Part shown: one piece after another, positions 7,538-16,898 of the stretch
Layout of the letters: the number at the start of each line of letters is the position of its first letter
Position numbering within the stretch: position 1 is the first letter of the stretch
Assembly: GCF_009498215.1 (NCBI RefSeq)
Contig: NZ_CP043499.1
Span: 558,001 to 622,000, forward strand
Length of the DNA stretch: 64,000 nt
Source of the DNA: Rhizobium grahamii
GTDB taxonomy: Bacteria; Pseudomonadota; Alphaproteobacteria; Rhizobiales; Rhizobiaceae
Direction of reading: 5' to 3'
The notes under the pieces: model-generated
What the model was told of the DNA's origin: nothing
Databases searched by the model: none
Seen by the model: only the letters and a program-made list of their open reading frames with translations
Program-made: the position numbers and the translations under genes

Positions 7538-10185
7538 TCTGCCCTCCCTGCAAGCTCAGTTGCGGGTACTAAACTCTCTGCGTCACGATCAGTCCGCCCG
7601 TGCGGCTGGTGAGCGGGAACGGAAAAGCCGACAGTCGCTCCGTACAGCGCATTGCTCTCTGCCCAAAGGCGCCCATTGTGATTTTCAATGATCGAACGGC
7701 TGACCGACAGCCCGATCCCCATTCCATCGGGCTTGGTCGTGTAGAAGGCGTCAAAAATTCGCTCGGTGCCGTCTACGCCGAAACCAATTCCGGTATCTTG
7801 AACGATCAGCTGAACCTCTGCACCGCTCGCTTCGGTCTTGAGGACGATGCGGCCCGCTCGATCCTTAACCGCTGAGGTTGCTTCAATCGCGTTTCGGAGC
7901 AGGTTCATGATAACTTGCTGCAATTGCACACGGGCGCCGGCAACGCGAGGGAGGCCGACGCCGAAGTCGGAAACGACCGAGACTCGAGCTCGCTGGATGT
8001 CGCTGAACGCAAGAGCGATCACTTCGCTGGCAACCTCGTTCATGTCGATCGGCTCAATCGCGGGTGGCTTCCGACTGAACAGAGCCCGCAGCCGGACGAT
8101 GACATCGGCTGCGCGGTTCGCGTCACGGATCATGCGCCGCGCGGTATCCTTGGCGATCTCCAGGTTTGGAGGTTCGGACGCAAGGACGCGAAGACACGTG
8201 CTGGCATTGGTCACGATGCCAGCCAAAGGCTGGTTCACCTCATGCGCAATGGATGCGGTCAGAACACCAAGACTCGTGACGCGGGTCACATACGACAGCT
8301 CCGTGCGAACTTCATTGAGAGCTTCTTCGGCCATGCGGCTTTCCGTGAAGTCTTGCACAGCCCCGGTGAGCTCCTGCTCGCCATCCTTGTTCTTTTCGCT
8401 GTGCGCCAGAACACGCACATACTTGACCGACTGATCCGACATGATGAGCTTGATGTCGTAGTCGAAATCGGTGTTCCCATCGCGCGCTCTTTCGATCACC
8501 TTGCGCACGGTGAGGACGCTGTCGGGGTCGAGCCGGGATAGCACGGTTTGCAGGGTTACAAGGCTGGTCGGCTCTACGTCGAATATCCGATACGTTTCCG
8601 CGGACCAGACTATTTCACCCGTGTCCAATCGCAATGAGAAGCTACCGGTCTTGCTCAGACGCTGTGCGTCGGCCAAAAAGGCTTCGCTCCTTCGAAGCTG
8701 TTCTTCAGTGCGCTTCCGATCGTCTATGTCAGTCAACAGGCCATACCAGCGGACAATCTGTCCCTCGGCATCACGAAGCGGCAAACCTCTCAGCTGGAAC
8801 CACCGCCAAACTCCGTCATGGCGCTGAAAACGGGTCTCGTAATCATAGGGCTCACCGGTGACTATAGCCTCCATGAAGCTGTCGATACATACCTGCAGGT
8901 CGTCTGGGTGTGTAATCCCGTTGGTCGCCCAATTGTCGAGTTCAGCGATGGGGCGTTGGAAATAGTCGATGATCTGTTGATTGCCGCCGATCAGCTTTGC
9001 CTCCGGGGAGAAGATCGCAATCATTCCTGCGATGCCGTCTACGATAAAGCGGGATTCGCGTTCTCGATCCGCGAGCGCTTGCTCGGCCCGCTTACGGTCG
9101 TCGATGTCAACGTGCAGGGCGTACCAGCGTACAATTCGGCCATCGTCGTCCCTCAATGGTGAGCCAGTCACCTGGAACCAGCGATGAACTCCATCAGCTC
9201 TCCGAAGCCGAACTTCGAGGTCATAGGGTTCGCCAAGAGTAACAGCCCGATCGACCGCGTCGAGCATTCTCGGCATATCATCGGGGTGAACGACATTGGT
9301 GCTACCCCATTGGCGGAGCTCCTCGAGCGATCGGCCATAGTAGCGCAACAGTGGACCGTTGATCGCCTCTACTTCGCCAGTGACGCCAATGACGCCAATC
9401 CCGGCCGGAATGCTTTCAAGGACCACACGTGCTTCACGTTCGCGCGCGGCCAGCTCCAGTTCGGCGTGCTTGCGATCGTCGATGTCAACAAGCAAGTGGA
9501 ACCACCGCAGTATCGTTCCGTGGGTATCTCTCAATGGCAATCCAAGCACGTTGTGCCAGCGGTAGATCCCATCCCAGCGCAAATGCCGGCTTTCGACATT
9601 GTAGAAGGTGCCCGTGCGGTGTGCTTCGAGCTGATCTTCGATCGTATCTCGAAGATCCTCGGGATGGACGACTTCAGTCGCCTTCCATTTCTTCAACTGT
9701 TCGAGGGTCATGCCGAAATATTCAAGCGCCGGATTGTTGAGCGCCTCGACATCTCCGGTAGGCGTGGTGACGGCGACCGGGACGGGGATACTATCGACGA
9801 TGCGCTGAAAATCGTTGTCGTCATGATGCCTGATGCAATCTGCGGTACGTTCGGTGGCAATCCCGTACCATCGACGAGCATCACCGGCGTCTTCCATGGG
9901 ATTGCACCGAATAAGGAGTGAGCGACTGGCACCATCAGGAAGCTTGATAGGCACGTCCATCTGGAACGGTTCGGCAAGCGCCAGCATCGAGCGAAAATTC
10001 TCTGGAAACGTCGAGGCACAGGCAAGTTCAGGATCTATCGGCCAACTCCAGCCGTCAGCGCCAGAAAGCGGGATACCGGTGAATTCTGCCAAGCCCTTGT
10101 TCACAAAATCGATAACGCCGCTGGGCAGGGCGGTGAAAACCATACCCGGCAAAGTGTCGAGAACTCGAACGAGCCCCGCTTCCAT
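7534..10185 (-). CDS. Cytoplasmic multi-PAS sensor histidine kinase
   Basis: An 883-residue kinase with no membrane segment. It has about five PAS domains: one N-terminal (FVNKGLAEFTG), three or four repeats ending in DIDDRK, and a PAS_3-like one (TGSFSLRLDTGEIVWSAETY). The H-box SIAHEVNQPLAGIVTNAS lies near residue 645, and the C-terminal ATPase has NLLRNAIEAT, DTGIGF and DGMGIGLSVS. The HEVNQP H-box is the type found in NodV, TodS and StyS kinases that signal to FixJ-family regulators. A copy of the regulon half-site lies 60-77 bp upstream (10245-10261), so it may have its own promoter. The ATGA overlap couples it to the receiver at 7172-7537. Confidence 0.92.
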   Translation of the reverse strand: MEAGLVRVLDTLPGMVFTALPSGVIDFVNKGLAEFTGIPLSGADGWSWPIDPELACASTFPENFRSMLALAEPFQMDVPIKLPDGASRSLLIRCNPMEDAGDARRWYGIATERTADCIRHHDDNDFQRIVDSIPVPVAVTTPTGDVEALNNPALEYFGMTLEQLKKWKATEVVHPEDLRDTIEDQLEAHRTGTFYNVESRHLRWDGIYRWHNVLGLPLRDTHGTILRWFHLLVDIDDRKHAELELAAREREARVVLESIPAGIGVIGVTGEVEAINGPLLRYYGRSLEELRQWGSTNVVHPDDMPRMLDAVDRAVTLGEPYDLEVRLRRADGVHRWFQVTGSPLRDDDGRIVRWYALHVDIDDRKRAEQALADRERESRFIVDGIAGMIAIFSPEAKLIGGNQQIIDYFQRPIAELDNWATNGITHPDDLQVCIDSFMEAIVTGEPYDYETRFQRHDGVWRWFQLRGLPLRDAEGQIVRWYGLLTDIDDRKRTEEQLRRSEAFLADAQRLSKTGSFSLRLDTGEIVWSAETYRIFDVEPTSLVTLQTVLSRLDPDSVLTVRKVIERARDGNTDFDYDIKLIMSDQSVKYVRVLAHSEKNKDGEQELTGAVQDFTESRMAEEALNEVRTELSYVTRVTSLGVLTASIAHEVNQPLAGIVTNASTCLRVLASEPPNLEIAKDTARRMIRDANRAADVIVRLRALFSRKPPAIEPIDMNEVASEVIALAFSDIQRARVSVVSDFGVGLPRVAGARVQLQQVIMNLLRNAIEATSAVKDRAGRIVLKTEASGAEVQLIVQDTGIGFGVDGTERIFDAFYTTKPDGMGIGLSVSRSIIENHNGRLWAESNALYGATVGFSVPAHQPHGRTDRDAESLVPATELAGRAE

Positions 10186-10244
10186 GACTGTCCTTTCGAG
10201 CTCAGCTTACGCAGATAGGGTATGATTACAGCAACCTGCCGTAT

Positions 10245-10261
10245 ATTATCCTAAGGTGTTG
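10245..10261. promoter_or_regulatory. Regulon half-site, site I (weaker copy)
   Basis: ATTATCCTAAGGTGTTG matches the consensus half-site with G-to-A and A-to-C changes. It lies in the 141-bp gap between the receiver at 10327 and the kinase starting at 10185, centred 77 bp upstream of the kinase. No clear second half is present. Confidence 0.4.
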
Positions 10262-10326
10262 GTGTAGCGATGCGGGAGCGGCAACCTGCGGCACTTCATG
10301 TGAGGATCGGAAGTTTTGCGTTCTGG

Positions 10327-10698
10327 TTAGGCCAACGCCAGATCCAATGCTTCCTGAAGGGCCACGTCGCTGAAGGGCTTGAACAGACAGGCAATCGCGC
10401 CGCTCTGGAGCAGCGGAATTTTCTCGTTTTCATCCTTGTGTGCAGTGATGAAAACGATCGGAATTGTTTCCCCCCTTCTGACCAGTTCCTCCTGAAGCTC
10501 AGGACCGGACATTCCGGGCATCGCGACGTCGAGCACGAGGCAATCGGTCTTTTCCAGCCACTCGGAATCGAGAAACTCTGCCGCAGACGAGAACGCGCGG
10601 ACATCAAACCCAAAGATCCGGATGAGATCGGGAAGGGCTTCCCTTACGGACTCGTCATCATCGACGACCGAAACGAGTGGCTCATGCAATTTGCTCAT
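10327..10698 (-). CDS. Single-domain response regulator (receiver only)
   Basis: A 123-residue receiver without a DNA-binding domain. It shows VVDDDESVREALPDL at the acidic pocket, Asp57 in LVLDVAMPGMSGPEL as phospho-acceptor, Thr in FITAHKDEN, and Lys in CLFKPFSD. It overlaps the preceding kinase gene by ATGA (10695-10698), so it is translated with it. It is a clear duplicate of the receiver at 7172-7537; the kinase-receiver pair seems to have been duplicated as a unit. Confidence 0.9.
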   Translation of the reverse strand: MSKLHEPLVSVVDDDESVREALPDLIRIFGFDVRAFSSAAEFLDSEWLEKTDCLVLDVAMPGMSGPELQEELVRRGETIPIVFITAHKDENEKIPLLQSGAIACLFKPFSDVALQEALDLALA

Positions 10699-13133
10699 GA
10701 ATTTAGTTCCGAAAGCGGCCGCTCACTTCCTGCGCCCCCGTAAATCGGCAGCGAGAAGCTGAAAATGGCGCCGCCGGAAGGATTAGCCTCCGCCCATATT
10801 CTTCCCCCATGGGCCTCGATTATCGAGCGGCTCACTGAAAGCCCGATCCCCATGCCGTTGGGTTTCGTCGTGTGAAATGCATCGAATAAACGCTCGATAT
10901 CCACAAGTGCGAGGCCGACCCCCTGATCCTCTACTGCGACCTTGATTTCGCGGTGCTCGAACGCCGTACGAACGAGTATCTTTCTCTGCAGTGGGTCAAT
11001 ATCCGTCATGGCGTCGGTCGAGTTGCGAAGAAGGTTCATTATAACCTGCTGCAGTTGAACACGGTCTCCCATGATAAGAGGGGGTGCAGCCGAAAGTTCC
11101 GCCGTTAAAGTAATTCTTCCGCGCTGCAGGTCGTTGGCAAGCAATCCAAGTACCTCGCGGATGGCTTCGTTGAGATCGAGTTGCTCAACCGTCGCCACGC
11201 CTCGTTTGAAGAGATTTCGCAGGCGCGTGATAACGTCGGATGCGCGATTCCCATCCCGGATGGTTCGTTTTGCTGTCTCGACCGCCCCATCGATGTTTGG
11301 AGGCGATCCGGACAACATGCGGAGGGAGGCACTCGCGTTCATGATGATACCCGATAACGGCTGGTTGACCTCATGTGCAATCGACGCGGCCATTGTGCTC
11401 AGGCTCATCACCCTGGCCAGTTGCGCCAGTTCGGAACGCAGCTTGTCGCGCGCCAATTCCGCTATCCTTTGCGCCGAAACATCCTGCACGGCGCCGATGC
11501 ATTCGTTCGAACCGTCAAGATGCCTGATTATGCGCCCAACCACCCGGACGTGCTTCACCTGCCCATCGACGAAGAGCCGAATTTCATAATCCGGGTTGTC
11601 GCCACCCTGCCTGACTTCAGCCATCTGGGCTGCGAGCAGAGGCAAATCTTCTTCATAGACCCTTTGGCCAATTCCATCGAAATCTACGACCTTTCCGGGT
11701 TCGAAGCCGAAGATGCGGTTAAGCTCGTCCGAGAAGGTGATCTCGTCGGTCTCAACCTTCCACGAGAACGTTCCCGTACGGCTAATTCGTTGTCCCTCGC
11801 TTAGCAGGACGTCGCTTCGCCGCAGATTTTCTTCGGCGATTTTCCTTTCGGTGATGTCGGCGACCGCACCGATAAACTCCGGATTTGCCGGGTCAGCACC
11901 GATGTTCTGTAGAACCACATGGACATACTTTATGGCCCCGTCGGACATGATAAGTCGGTGCTCGAGGTCCACATTCTGACCGTAGTTCATCGCGTTCGAG
12001 ATCAAGTCCCGCACGATCGACAAATCTTCCGGATGGCAGCGATCGAACATCATTTCCACGGTCGGCGAAGTACCCACCGCTTGCCCCGCCACACGGTATG
12101 CCTCGTCGGACCAATAGATTTCTCCGGTAGCGGGCCTCCACCACACACTCCCTGTCACCGTCAGCCGCTGGGCCTGCGTCATCAATGCCGCGCTCCGGCG
12201 CAACTCTTCCTCAACCCGCCTACGATCGTCGATGTCAGTGTTGGTGCCGTACCATCGAACGACGGATCCATCCTCGCCATGCACGGGATTGGCGCGGAAC
12301 AGGAACCATCGGTATTGTCCATCCCATCGCCGGAGCCTAGCCTCGGTTTCTCCGGGTGCACCGGAAGCGAGTAATCGCGTCCAGACGCTTTGGAGCCGTC
12401 CCGAATCCTCGGGATGCAGGGCCGCTGCCCATCCCCATCCCGCAGCTTGCTCGGTCGTTATCCCTAGATACGTCAGGAAGTGTGCATTGAAGAAATCTGC
12501 CCGGCCGTCCGGAAGCGTCGACCACGCCATCACCGGTATCGCGTCTACAACCTTATTGAGCTCACGGGCTGCGGCCGCGCGGGTGTCTTCGCGGACTCTG
12601 AATGCCTCGGCGACCGCGATGGCAGCCTGACTGGCGGCAACGTGCACGACGATCCGATCCTGCTCGCTTGGAAACGAAGGCAGGCTCGATCCGGCAACAA
12701 GAACACCAATTTTCCCTTGGATGCCGAGTTTTTCAGTGAGCAATCTGAAGGTGGATCCGCCCCTCTCAAACTCGGCGTGGTGAGGCCAATCGCCGACGCT
12801 CGTTCCGAAGGCCGCTAACAAATTTGCGAGAAGGGTGGAGGGGGCACGGACATCAGTGTCGCTAAATCGCCCCATCAGCATTTCGGGCTGATCCCCATGT
12901 CTGTCGACTCTAAGCAGCAAGAAGTCGACGTCTAGGATCGCCCGCAGTGCATCAAGCAGGGTGCCGGCAATGCCATCTACGTCACCCCCAGCCCACGTTG
13001 CCGGAAGTGCCGTGATGCTGAGAATATCGTTCATGCAACGTCGGAGCCTATCGTTCTCAGACGCCACCACGATCATGTCCGGCATGTCATTCAGCAGCGA
13101 CCGACTGCTCCTCTTTTCCGGAACGCCTTGCAC
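10695..13133 (-). CDS. GAF/PAS sensor histidine kinase
   Basis: An 812-residue kinase. Residues 1 to about 185 look like a GAF-type sensor (LLDALRAILDVDFLLLRVD ... VHVAASQAAIAVAEA). Three PAS domains follow at roughly 195-305, 310-425 and 430-545, then the H-box ASIAHEVNQPLSGI near residue 585 and an ATPase domain with NLLRNSTDAM, DQGVGL and NGMGIGLSVS. The start is a GTG at 13133, chosen because AAGGAG stands 5 nt upstream; it overlaps the MEDS gene by 47 bp. No membrane segment is seen, so it senses a cytosolic signal. Its PAS and kinase parts are paralogous to the two kinases downstream, but its N-terminus is different, suggesting a different input. Confidence 0.9.
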   Translation of the reverse strand: MQGVPEKRSSRSLLNDMPDMIVVASENDRLRRCMNDILSITALPATWAGGDVDGIAGTLLDALRAILDVDFLLLRVDRHGDQPEMLMGRFSDTDVRAPSTLLANLLAAFGTSVGDWPHHAEFERGGSTFRLLTEKLGIQGKIGVLVAGSSLPSFPSEQDRIVVHVAASQAAIAVAEAFRVREDTRAAAARELNKVVDAIPVMAWSTLPDGRADFFNAHFLTYLGITTEQAAGWGWAAALHPEDSGRLQSVWTRLLASGAPGETEARLRRWDGQYRWFLFRANPVHGEDGSVVRWYGTNTDIDDRRRVEEELRRSAALMTQAQRLTVTGSVWWRPATGEIYWSDEAYRVAGQAVGTSPTVEMMFDRCHPEDLSIVRDLISNAMNYGQNVDLEHRLIMSDGAIKYVHVVLQNIGADPANPEFIGAVADITERKIAEENLRRSDVLLSEGQRISRTGTFSWKVETDEITFSDELNRIFGFEPGKVVDFDGIGQRVYEEDLPLLAAQMAEVRQGGDNPDYEIRLFVDGQVKHVRVVGRIIRHLDGSNECIGAVQDVSAQRIAELARDKLRSELAQLARVMSLSTMAASIAHEVNQPLSGIIMNASASLRMLSGSPPNIDGAVETAKRTIRDGNRASDVITRLRNLFKRGVATVEQLDLNEAIREVLGLLANDLQRGRITLTAELSAAPPLIMGDRVQLQQVIMNLLRNSTDAMTDIDPLQRKILVRTAFEHREIKVAVEDQGVGLALVDIERLFDAFHTTKPNGMGIGLSVSRSIIEAHGGRIWAEANPSGGAIFSFSLPIYGGAGSERPLSELNS

Positions 13134-13746
13134 GCAACTCCTTCAGAAACTGCGCTGGCGGGATAAAGAAAGGGTTCTCCCTGAGGATGCCACCGATCAC
13201 GACAAGCGGATGTGTCCGCAATATATCCACGATCGTGTCACCGCCGAATTTGGCAAGGTCATAGACGCAGATCACGACGTCGTCGTGCTGGCTCCAGAGG
13301 TCGTTGACCCGAGATTCAAATTCGATGAGATCTTGCAGATGCGCCTGCCCATCGGCTGCCCAATCCATATCGCAGACGATACGGCTTAGGGGATATTTCG
13401 CATCGGCGTTGCCGCTCGCCAGCGCCGTGAATGCCTCCACCATACGGTCCTGTTCAAATCGTCCGTTCTGGAGATAGGTGTCGACCGTGCTGCGGATTTC
13501 GAGCTGTCCAGAACGTTGCGACGCCTCTGTGTCGATCCCTTCACAACGCAAACGCGCGATGTGTTCTTCGCGCTTGTCTGCGCCGACCAGGTGGATGGCC
13601 CTGTGATCACATTGAAATCCATCGCATATGAAGGGGGCAAGAACGTCGAAGGCGTTTTCGGCGCCATTGAAGAATGCACACACGTGCCGATGGGTTCCAA
13701 GGCTGGCGCCCGCAAAGCGGATAGTGTCGGGGAGCGCCTTTGTCAC
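13087..13746 (-). CDS. MEDS-domain (DcmR-type) sensory protein
   Basis: A 219-residue protein that fits a stand-alone MEDS domain (Methanogen/methylotroph, DcmR Sensory). It has HRHVCAFFNGAENAFDVLAPFICDGFQCDHRAIHLVGADKR, then a middle FEQDRMVEAFTAL block, and C-terminal DDVVICVYDLAKFGGDTIVDILRTHPLVVIGG. In known proteins this RecA/KaiC-like fold is fused to kinases or to the DcmR repressor and is thought to bind small (halo)hydrocarbon-type ligands. Here it is encoded as the first gene of the kinase cluster, overlapping the GAF/PAS kinase by 47 bp. The start codon is GTG at 13746. The regulon half-site C lies 105-121 bp upstream. Confidence 0.8.
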   Translation of the reverse strand: MTKALPDTIRFAGASLGTHRHVCAFFNGAENAFDVLAPFICDGFQCDHRAIHLVGADKREEHIARLRCEGIDTEASQRSGQLEIRSTVDTYLQNGRFEQDRMVEAFTALASGNADAKYPLSRIVCDMDWAADGQAHLQDLIEFESRVNDLWSQHDDVVICVYDLAKFGGDTIVDILRTHPLVVIGGILRENPFFIPPAQFLKELRARRSGKEEQSVAAE

Positions 13747-13850
13747 GCGACCCCGCTTGGACGTGCTGATCTTGTCTGGTTGTTATCCTTCATCCGCACG
13801 CCATTCCAATCCATGGGCGTGAAAGCTGCATTATGGGCTTTCGGCTGTCT

Positions 13851-13867
13851 ATTGTCCAATGGTGTTG
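13851..13867. promoter_or_regulatory. Regulon half-site, site C
   Basis: ATTGTCCAATGGTGTTG, in the 266-bp gap between the MEDS gene (start 13746) and the end of the VOC gene (14013). The right half of the palindrome is not recognisable. Nothing else stands out in this gap. Confidence 0.5.
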
Positions 13868-14012
13868 GATGCGGAGTGATACGACGTCTGGCTGCCGCTG
13901 CCCCGAAGCTAATGCGCCGGCTACGGCGATCACGCGCGCGCAAAGGGTCGAGGAAGGCGACCGTGATCTCGCGGAATCGGCAAAACGAGTGCACCGGCCC
14001 GCGAGTTGAGGC

Positions 14013-14681
14013 TCAGGTCGGCAACGTCGATCCGGCTTGCTCGGCGAGCATATATTCCGAATACCAATCCGGCCAGTTCTCGTCGTGGTTCCCGCCAGTC
14101 CGCTTCTCGTGCTCACCGTGAGCGGTGGCGGCTCGGCGAAGGGCGCCTGCGAGATCTGTGGCAGACGTATAGGCCGCTCCCTTTGCATCGATGCGGCCCG
14201 GGAGGCGCGTCGTCACCTCTTGAAAGACCCAGCCGTTCCCGTCCGGATCGCTGAACGAGGCGAAGGAGCCATAGCTGGCGCGTGACGGATGCGGGCCGGC
14301 CAGTCGACCCTCGGTCCCGCGGCGATGAAAGAGCCCGCCGGCATCATGGAAGACGCCACTCATTTCAGCGCCGCGCGAGGCCAGGGCGGCATGAGCCAAT
14401 TCAATGTCGGATACGATCAGATGAAGTCCTTGTGCCGAACCCGGCTGAGCGGAAGTGATCTTCGATCCGAAAATGACCGAGCAGGGGGATCCCGGAGGCG
14501 TGACCTGCACCACTCGGAAGCCGTCGTTTCCAGATACGTCCGCGTCGAGCCGCCACCCGAGACCGGTGTAGAACGATTTGGCGCGGTCGACGTCGGAGAC
14601 CGGAATGACAATGACTTCGAGCTTCATGTCGACGTTGCCCTCTACCGTCGTCGTGGCTCTGACGCTTTCCTGAATCGTCAT
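14013..14681 (-). CDS. VOC-family (glyoxalase/bleomycin-resistance fold) protein
   Basis: A 222-residue protein starting MTIQESVRATTTVEGNVDMKLEVIVIPV. The start at 14681 follows GGGGAAGCG; an upstream extension has no ribosome site and runs into the operator region. The VOC fold is shown by VIVIPVSDVDRAKSFYTGLGWRLDADV (strand and helix of the first half) and the YGSFASFSDPDGNGWVFQEVTTRLPGR end of the second half. Metal-ligand-like residues are present, but the substrate cannot be inferred. A hydrophilic tail of about 50 residues (GEHEKRTGGNHDENWPDWYSEYM) follows. It diverges from the SDR gene at 14931 across two regulon sites. Confidence 0.82.
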   Translation of the reverse strand: MTIQESVRATTTVEGNVDMKLEVIVIPVSDVDRAKSFYTGLGWRLDADVSGNDGFRVVQVTPPGSPCSVIFGSKITSAQPGSAQGLHLIVSDIELAHAALASRGAEMSGVFHDAGGLFHRRGTEGRLAGPHPSRASYGSFASFSDPDGNGWVFQEVTTRLPGRIDAKGAAYTSATDLAGALRRAATAHGEHEKRTGGNHDENWPDWYSEYMLAEQAGSTLPT

Positions 14682-14753
14682 TTCGCTTCCCCTTGAATTC
14701 GGCGACACCTGCCGCGACGGGGGAGACGATGCACTCGCGCCGATCGGCTGTCC

Positions 14754-14770
14754 ATTATCCGATGGTGTCG
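14754..14770. promoter_or_regulatory. Regulon half-site, site B1
   Basis: ATTATCCGATGGTGTCG, whose centre is about 90 bp upstream of the VOC start. Its right half is weak. It lies 35 bp (centre to centre) from site B2 in the same divergent promoter region. Confidence 0.5.
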
Positions 14771-14788
14771 ACTGCTGGCCCATTTCGC

Positions 14789-14823
14789 CCAATCCATAAG
14801 TATCGCCGATACCATCGTGCAAT
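14789..14823. promoter_or_regulatory. Regulon palindrome, site B2
   Basis: The strong right half CGATACCATCGTGCAAT (14807-14823) is preceded, one base away, by a partial left half ending AAGTATCG (14805). The centre is 125 bp upstream of the rightward SDR start at 14931, so B1 and B2 may serve the two divergent genes separately. Confidence 0.6.
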
Positions 14824-14930
14824 AGCGTCTGAGCCACTACCTGGCGAACCCTAAACCGCTGTCTGACAACTGCCAAATTCCTGACGACCCTCAGCTCGTT
14901 TCATCCGATGAACAAAAAGGGAGACCTGCA

Positions 14931-15740
14931 ATGACCATCACCGGCAAAGGCACTGCGCTTATCACGGGCGCGTCGTCTGGACTTGGAGCGATCTATGCTG
15001 ACCGCCTCGCACGCCGAGGCTACGACCTCGTGCTGGTGGCTCGGAACCAGGACGCTCTGAATAGAGTTGCAAAGAACTTGTCGAGTTCCACCGGACGGAA
15101 TGTCACTACCGTCCGCGCCGACCTCGAACAGCGGAACGATTTGCTCAAGGTCGAAGGAATTCTTCGAAGCGATCCGACTATAACGATGCTCGTCAACAAC
15201 GCAGGCGTCGGCGCCGTCGAGCCGCTTCTCATGTCTGATGTTGAAGCCATGGAGCGGATGATCAAGGTCAACGTCACCGCGCTGACGCGTCTCGTCTACG
15301 CAGTGGCTCCATCGTTTGTCGCCCGCGACAACGGCACCATCGTCAACATGGCCTCGGCACTGGGGATCGCGCCGGAGATTCTCAACGGCGTTTACGGTGC
15401 GACCAAGGCGTTCGTCATCGCCTTGACCTTCTCACTGCAGAAGGAGTTGGCTGAGAAAAACATCAGGATCCAGGCTGTGCTCCCAGGCGCAGTGGGAACA
15501 CCGTTCTGGGATGCCTCGGGCGGATCTCTGGATCGGCTCCCAAGCAACATTGTGATGAAGCCCGACGATACGGTCGATGCTGCTCTTGCGGGGCTGGACA
15601 TGGGCGAGTTGATCACGCTGCCATCCGTGCCTGACGAAGACGATTGGAATGCCTATGAGGCGGCACGTCAAAAGCTGATGCCGAATCTGTCACGTAGTGT
15701 TCCGGCTTCTCGGTATGGCATTCCGACGGCGGCGCACTAG
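14931..15740 (+). CDS. Short-chain dehydrogenase/reductase (SDR)
   Basis: A 269-residue classical SDR. The nucleotide-binding motif is TGASSGLG near residues 13-20, LVNNAGVG follows near residue 87, Ser in NMASALG and Tyr/Lys in VYGATKAF give the catalytic set, and PGAVGTPFW is the C-terminal loop. The start follows GGGAG. It would oxidise or reduce an alcohol/carbonyl with NAD(P)(H); the substrate is unknown. It is the first of three rightward genes (SDR, PLP enzyme, FMN reductase) and is divergent from the VOC gene, with regulon sites B1 and B2 between them. Confidence 0.88.
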   Translation: MTITGKGTALITGASSGLGAIYADRLARRGYDLVLVARNQDALNRVAKNLSSSTGRNVTTVRADLEQRNDLLKVEGILRSDPTITMLVNNAGVGAVEPLLMSDVEAMERMIKVNVTALTRLVYAVAPSFVARDNGTIVNMASALGIAPEILNGVYGATKAFVIALTFSLQKELAEKNIRIQAVLPGAVGTPFWDASGGSLDRLPSNIVMKPDDTVDAALAGLDMGELITLPSVPDEDDWNAYEAARQKLMPNLSRSVPASRYGIPTAAH

Positions 15741-15832
15741 CTGCGGTCGTGAGTGGTGACTGTCGTGTTGCAAGCTTCATTTTCATGTATGGCAGGGAAG
15801 CCGAAAAAACCGTGACATTTGAGGGTAATCCA

Positions 15833-16861
15833 ATGACTGACCACGATCCTTTGCGCAGCCTTCCTCGCGAGCGACTGATGAAGGGGCCGACTCCAATCCA
15901 GCGCCTGGCGCGTCTTGAAGAGGTCCTGGGCGAGCGCAGCCGCGGCGTATCGATATGGGCGAAGAGAGACGATCTCATGGAGCTCGGCGGCGGCGGCAAC
16001 AAGGTCCGCAAGCTCGAGTTTCTCATAGGGCAGGCGAAGGCGGAGGGTTGTGACACTCTCGTTGTCACAGGGGGCGTTCAGTCCAACTTTGCGAGATTGG
16101 CGGCGGCCGCTTGCGCGAGGACTGGCCTCGCTTGTGAGTTGGTGCTAGCCCAGATGGTCCCTCGCAACACCGAAATCTACCAGGCTAACGGCAACGTCCT
16201 GCTCGACCGATTGTTCGGGGCGCGCATTCACATCCTGAACCCTGGCGAGGATGCGGCCGGGTTTGCGGCGCTCCGGGTGGCGGAGATCGGCGAAACCGGC
16301 AGGAAGGCATTCATGGCGCCCCTCGGCGGCTCAACGACAGTCGGTTGCCTGGGCTATGTGGACTGCGCTTTCGAGCTTGCTCGACAATCGACTGAGATCG
16401 GTGTCACGTTTGACCAGATCGTCATTCCAAATGGAAGCGGCGGGATGCATGCCGGCTTGGCCGCCGGTCTGGTGATCGCGGGTTCCCACCCCTCTCGGAT
16501 TGCCGCACACACGGTGCTTTCGCCGGCGGAGAAGTGCTTGACCGCAACAGCGGAAAAGATCGACGCGGTTCTGAAGTTCCTGTCGATCGATGCAAGAGTG
16601 GCTCCGGCCGATCTTCGGATCAGCGAAGCGCAACTTGGAGAAGGGTACGGGATGCCGACGAGCAGCATGATCGAGGCGGTCGAGCTTCTTGCCAGATCCG
16701 AGGGTCTGCTTGTTGACCCAGTCTACGGCGGCAAGGCTTTCGCTGGTTTGCTGTCCGACATCGAAAGCGGAGCAATTGCGCCGCAATCCAACGTTCTCTT
16801 CATCATGACCGGTGGTTCTCCCGGTCTTTACGCCTACGCCGACGTTCTCACCGCAAAGTAG
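15833..16861 (+). CDS. PLP-dependent D-cysteine desulfhydrase / ACC deaminase family protein
   Basis: A 342-residue fold-type II PLP enzyme. The start at 15833 (MTDHDPLRSL) follows GAGGG; an earlier in-frame extension is unlikely. Lys57 in GGGGNKVRKLEF is the PLP-binding lysine, SNFARLAAA gives the substrate-binding Ser/Asn, and FIMTGGSPGLYAY lies at the C-terminus, as in DcyD. Family members open or desulfhydrate D-cysteine, ACC or cysteate. Which applies here cannot be told; DcyD-type is more likely because the ACC deaminase signature residues are not evident. It is 92 bp downstream of the SDR gene. Confidence 0.8.
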   Translation: MTDHDPLRSLPRERLMKGPTPIQRLARLEEVLGERSRGVSIWAKRDDLMELGGGGNKVRKLEFLIGQAKAEGCDTLVVTGGVQSNFARLAAAACARTGLACELVLAQMVPRNTEIYQANGNVLLDRLFGARIHILNPGEDAAGFAALRVAEIGETGRKAFMAPLGGSTTVGCLGYVDCAFELARQSTEIGVTFDQIVIPNGSGGMHAGLAAGLVIAGSHPSRIAAHTVLSPAEKCLTATAEKIDAVLKFLSIDARVAPADLRISEAQLGEGYGMPTSSMIEAVELLARSEGLLVDPVYGGKAFAGLLSDIESGAIAPQSNVLFIMTGGSPGLYAYADVLTAK

Positions 16862-16898
16862 TTGCCAACCGACCCCCATGACCAACAAAGAGGTTCGC

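Noticed and set aside
13743..13994. Short open frame before the MEDS gene
   Set aside because: Arg-rich composition, no ribosome site, and it contains the regulon half-site C. A leader-peptide role cannot be excluded but is not supported.
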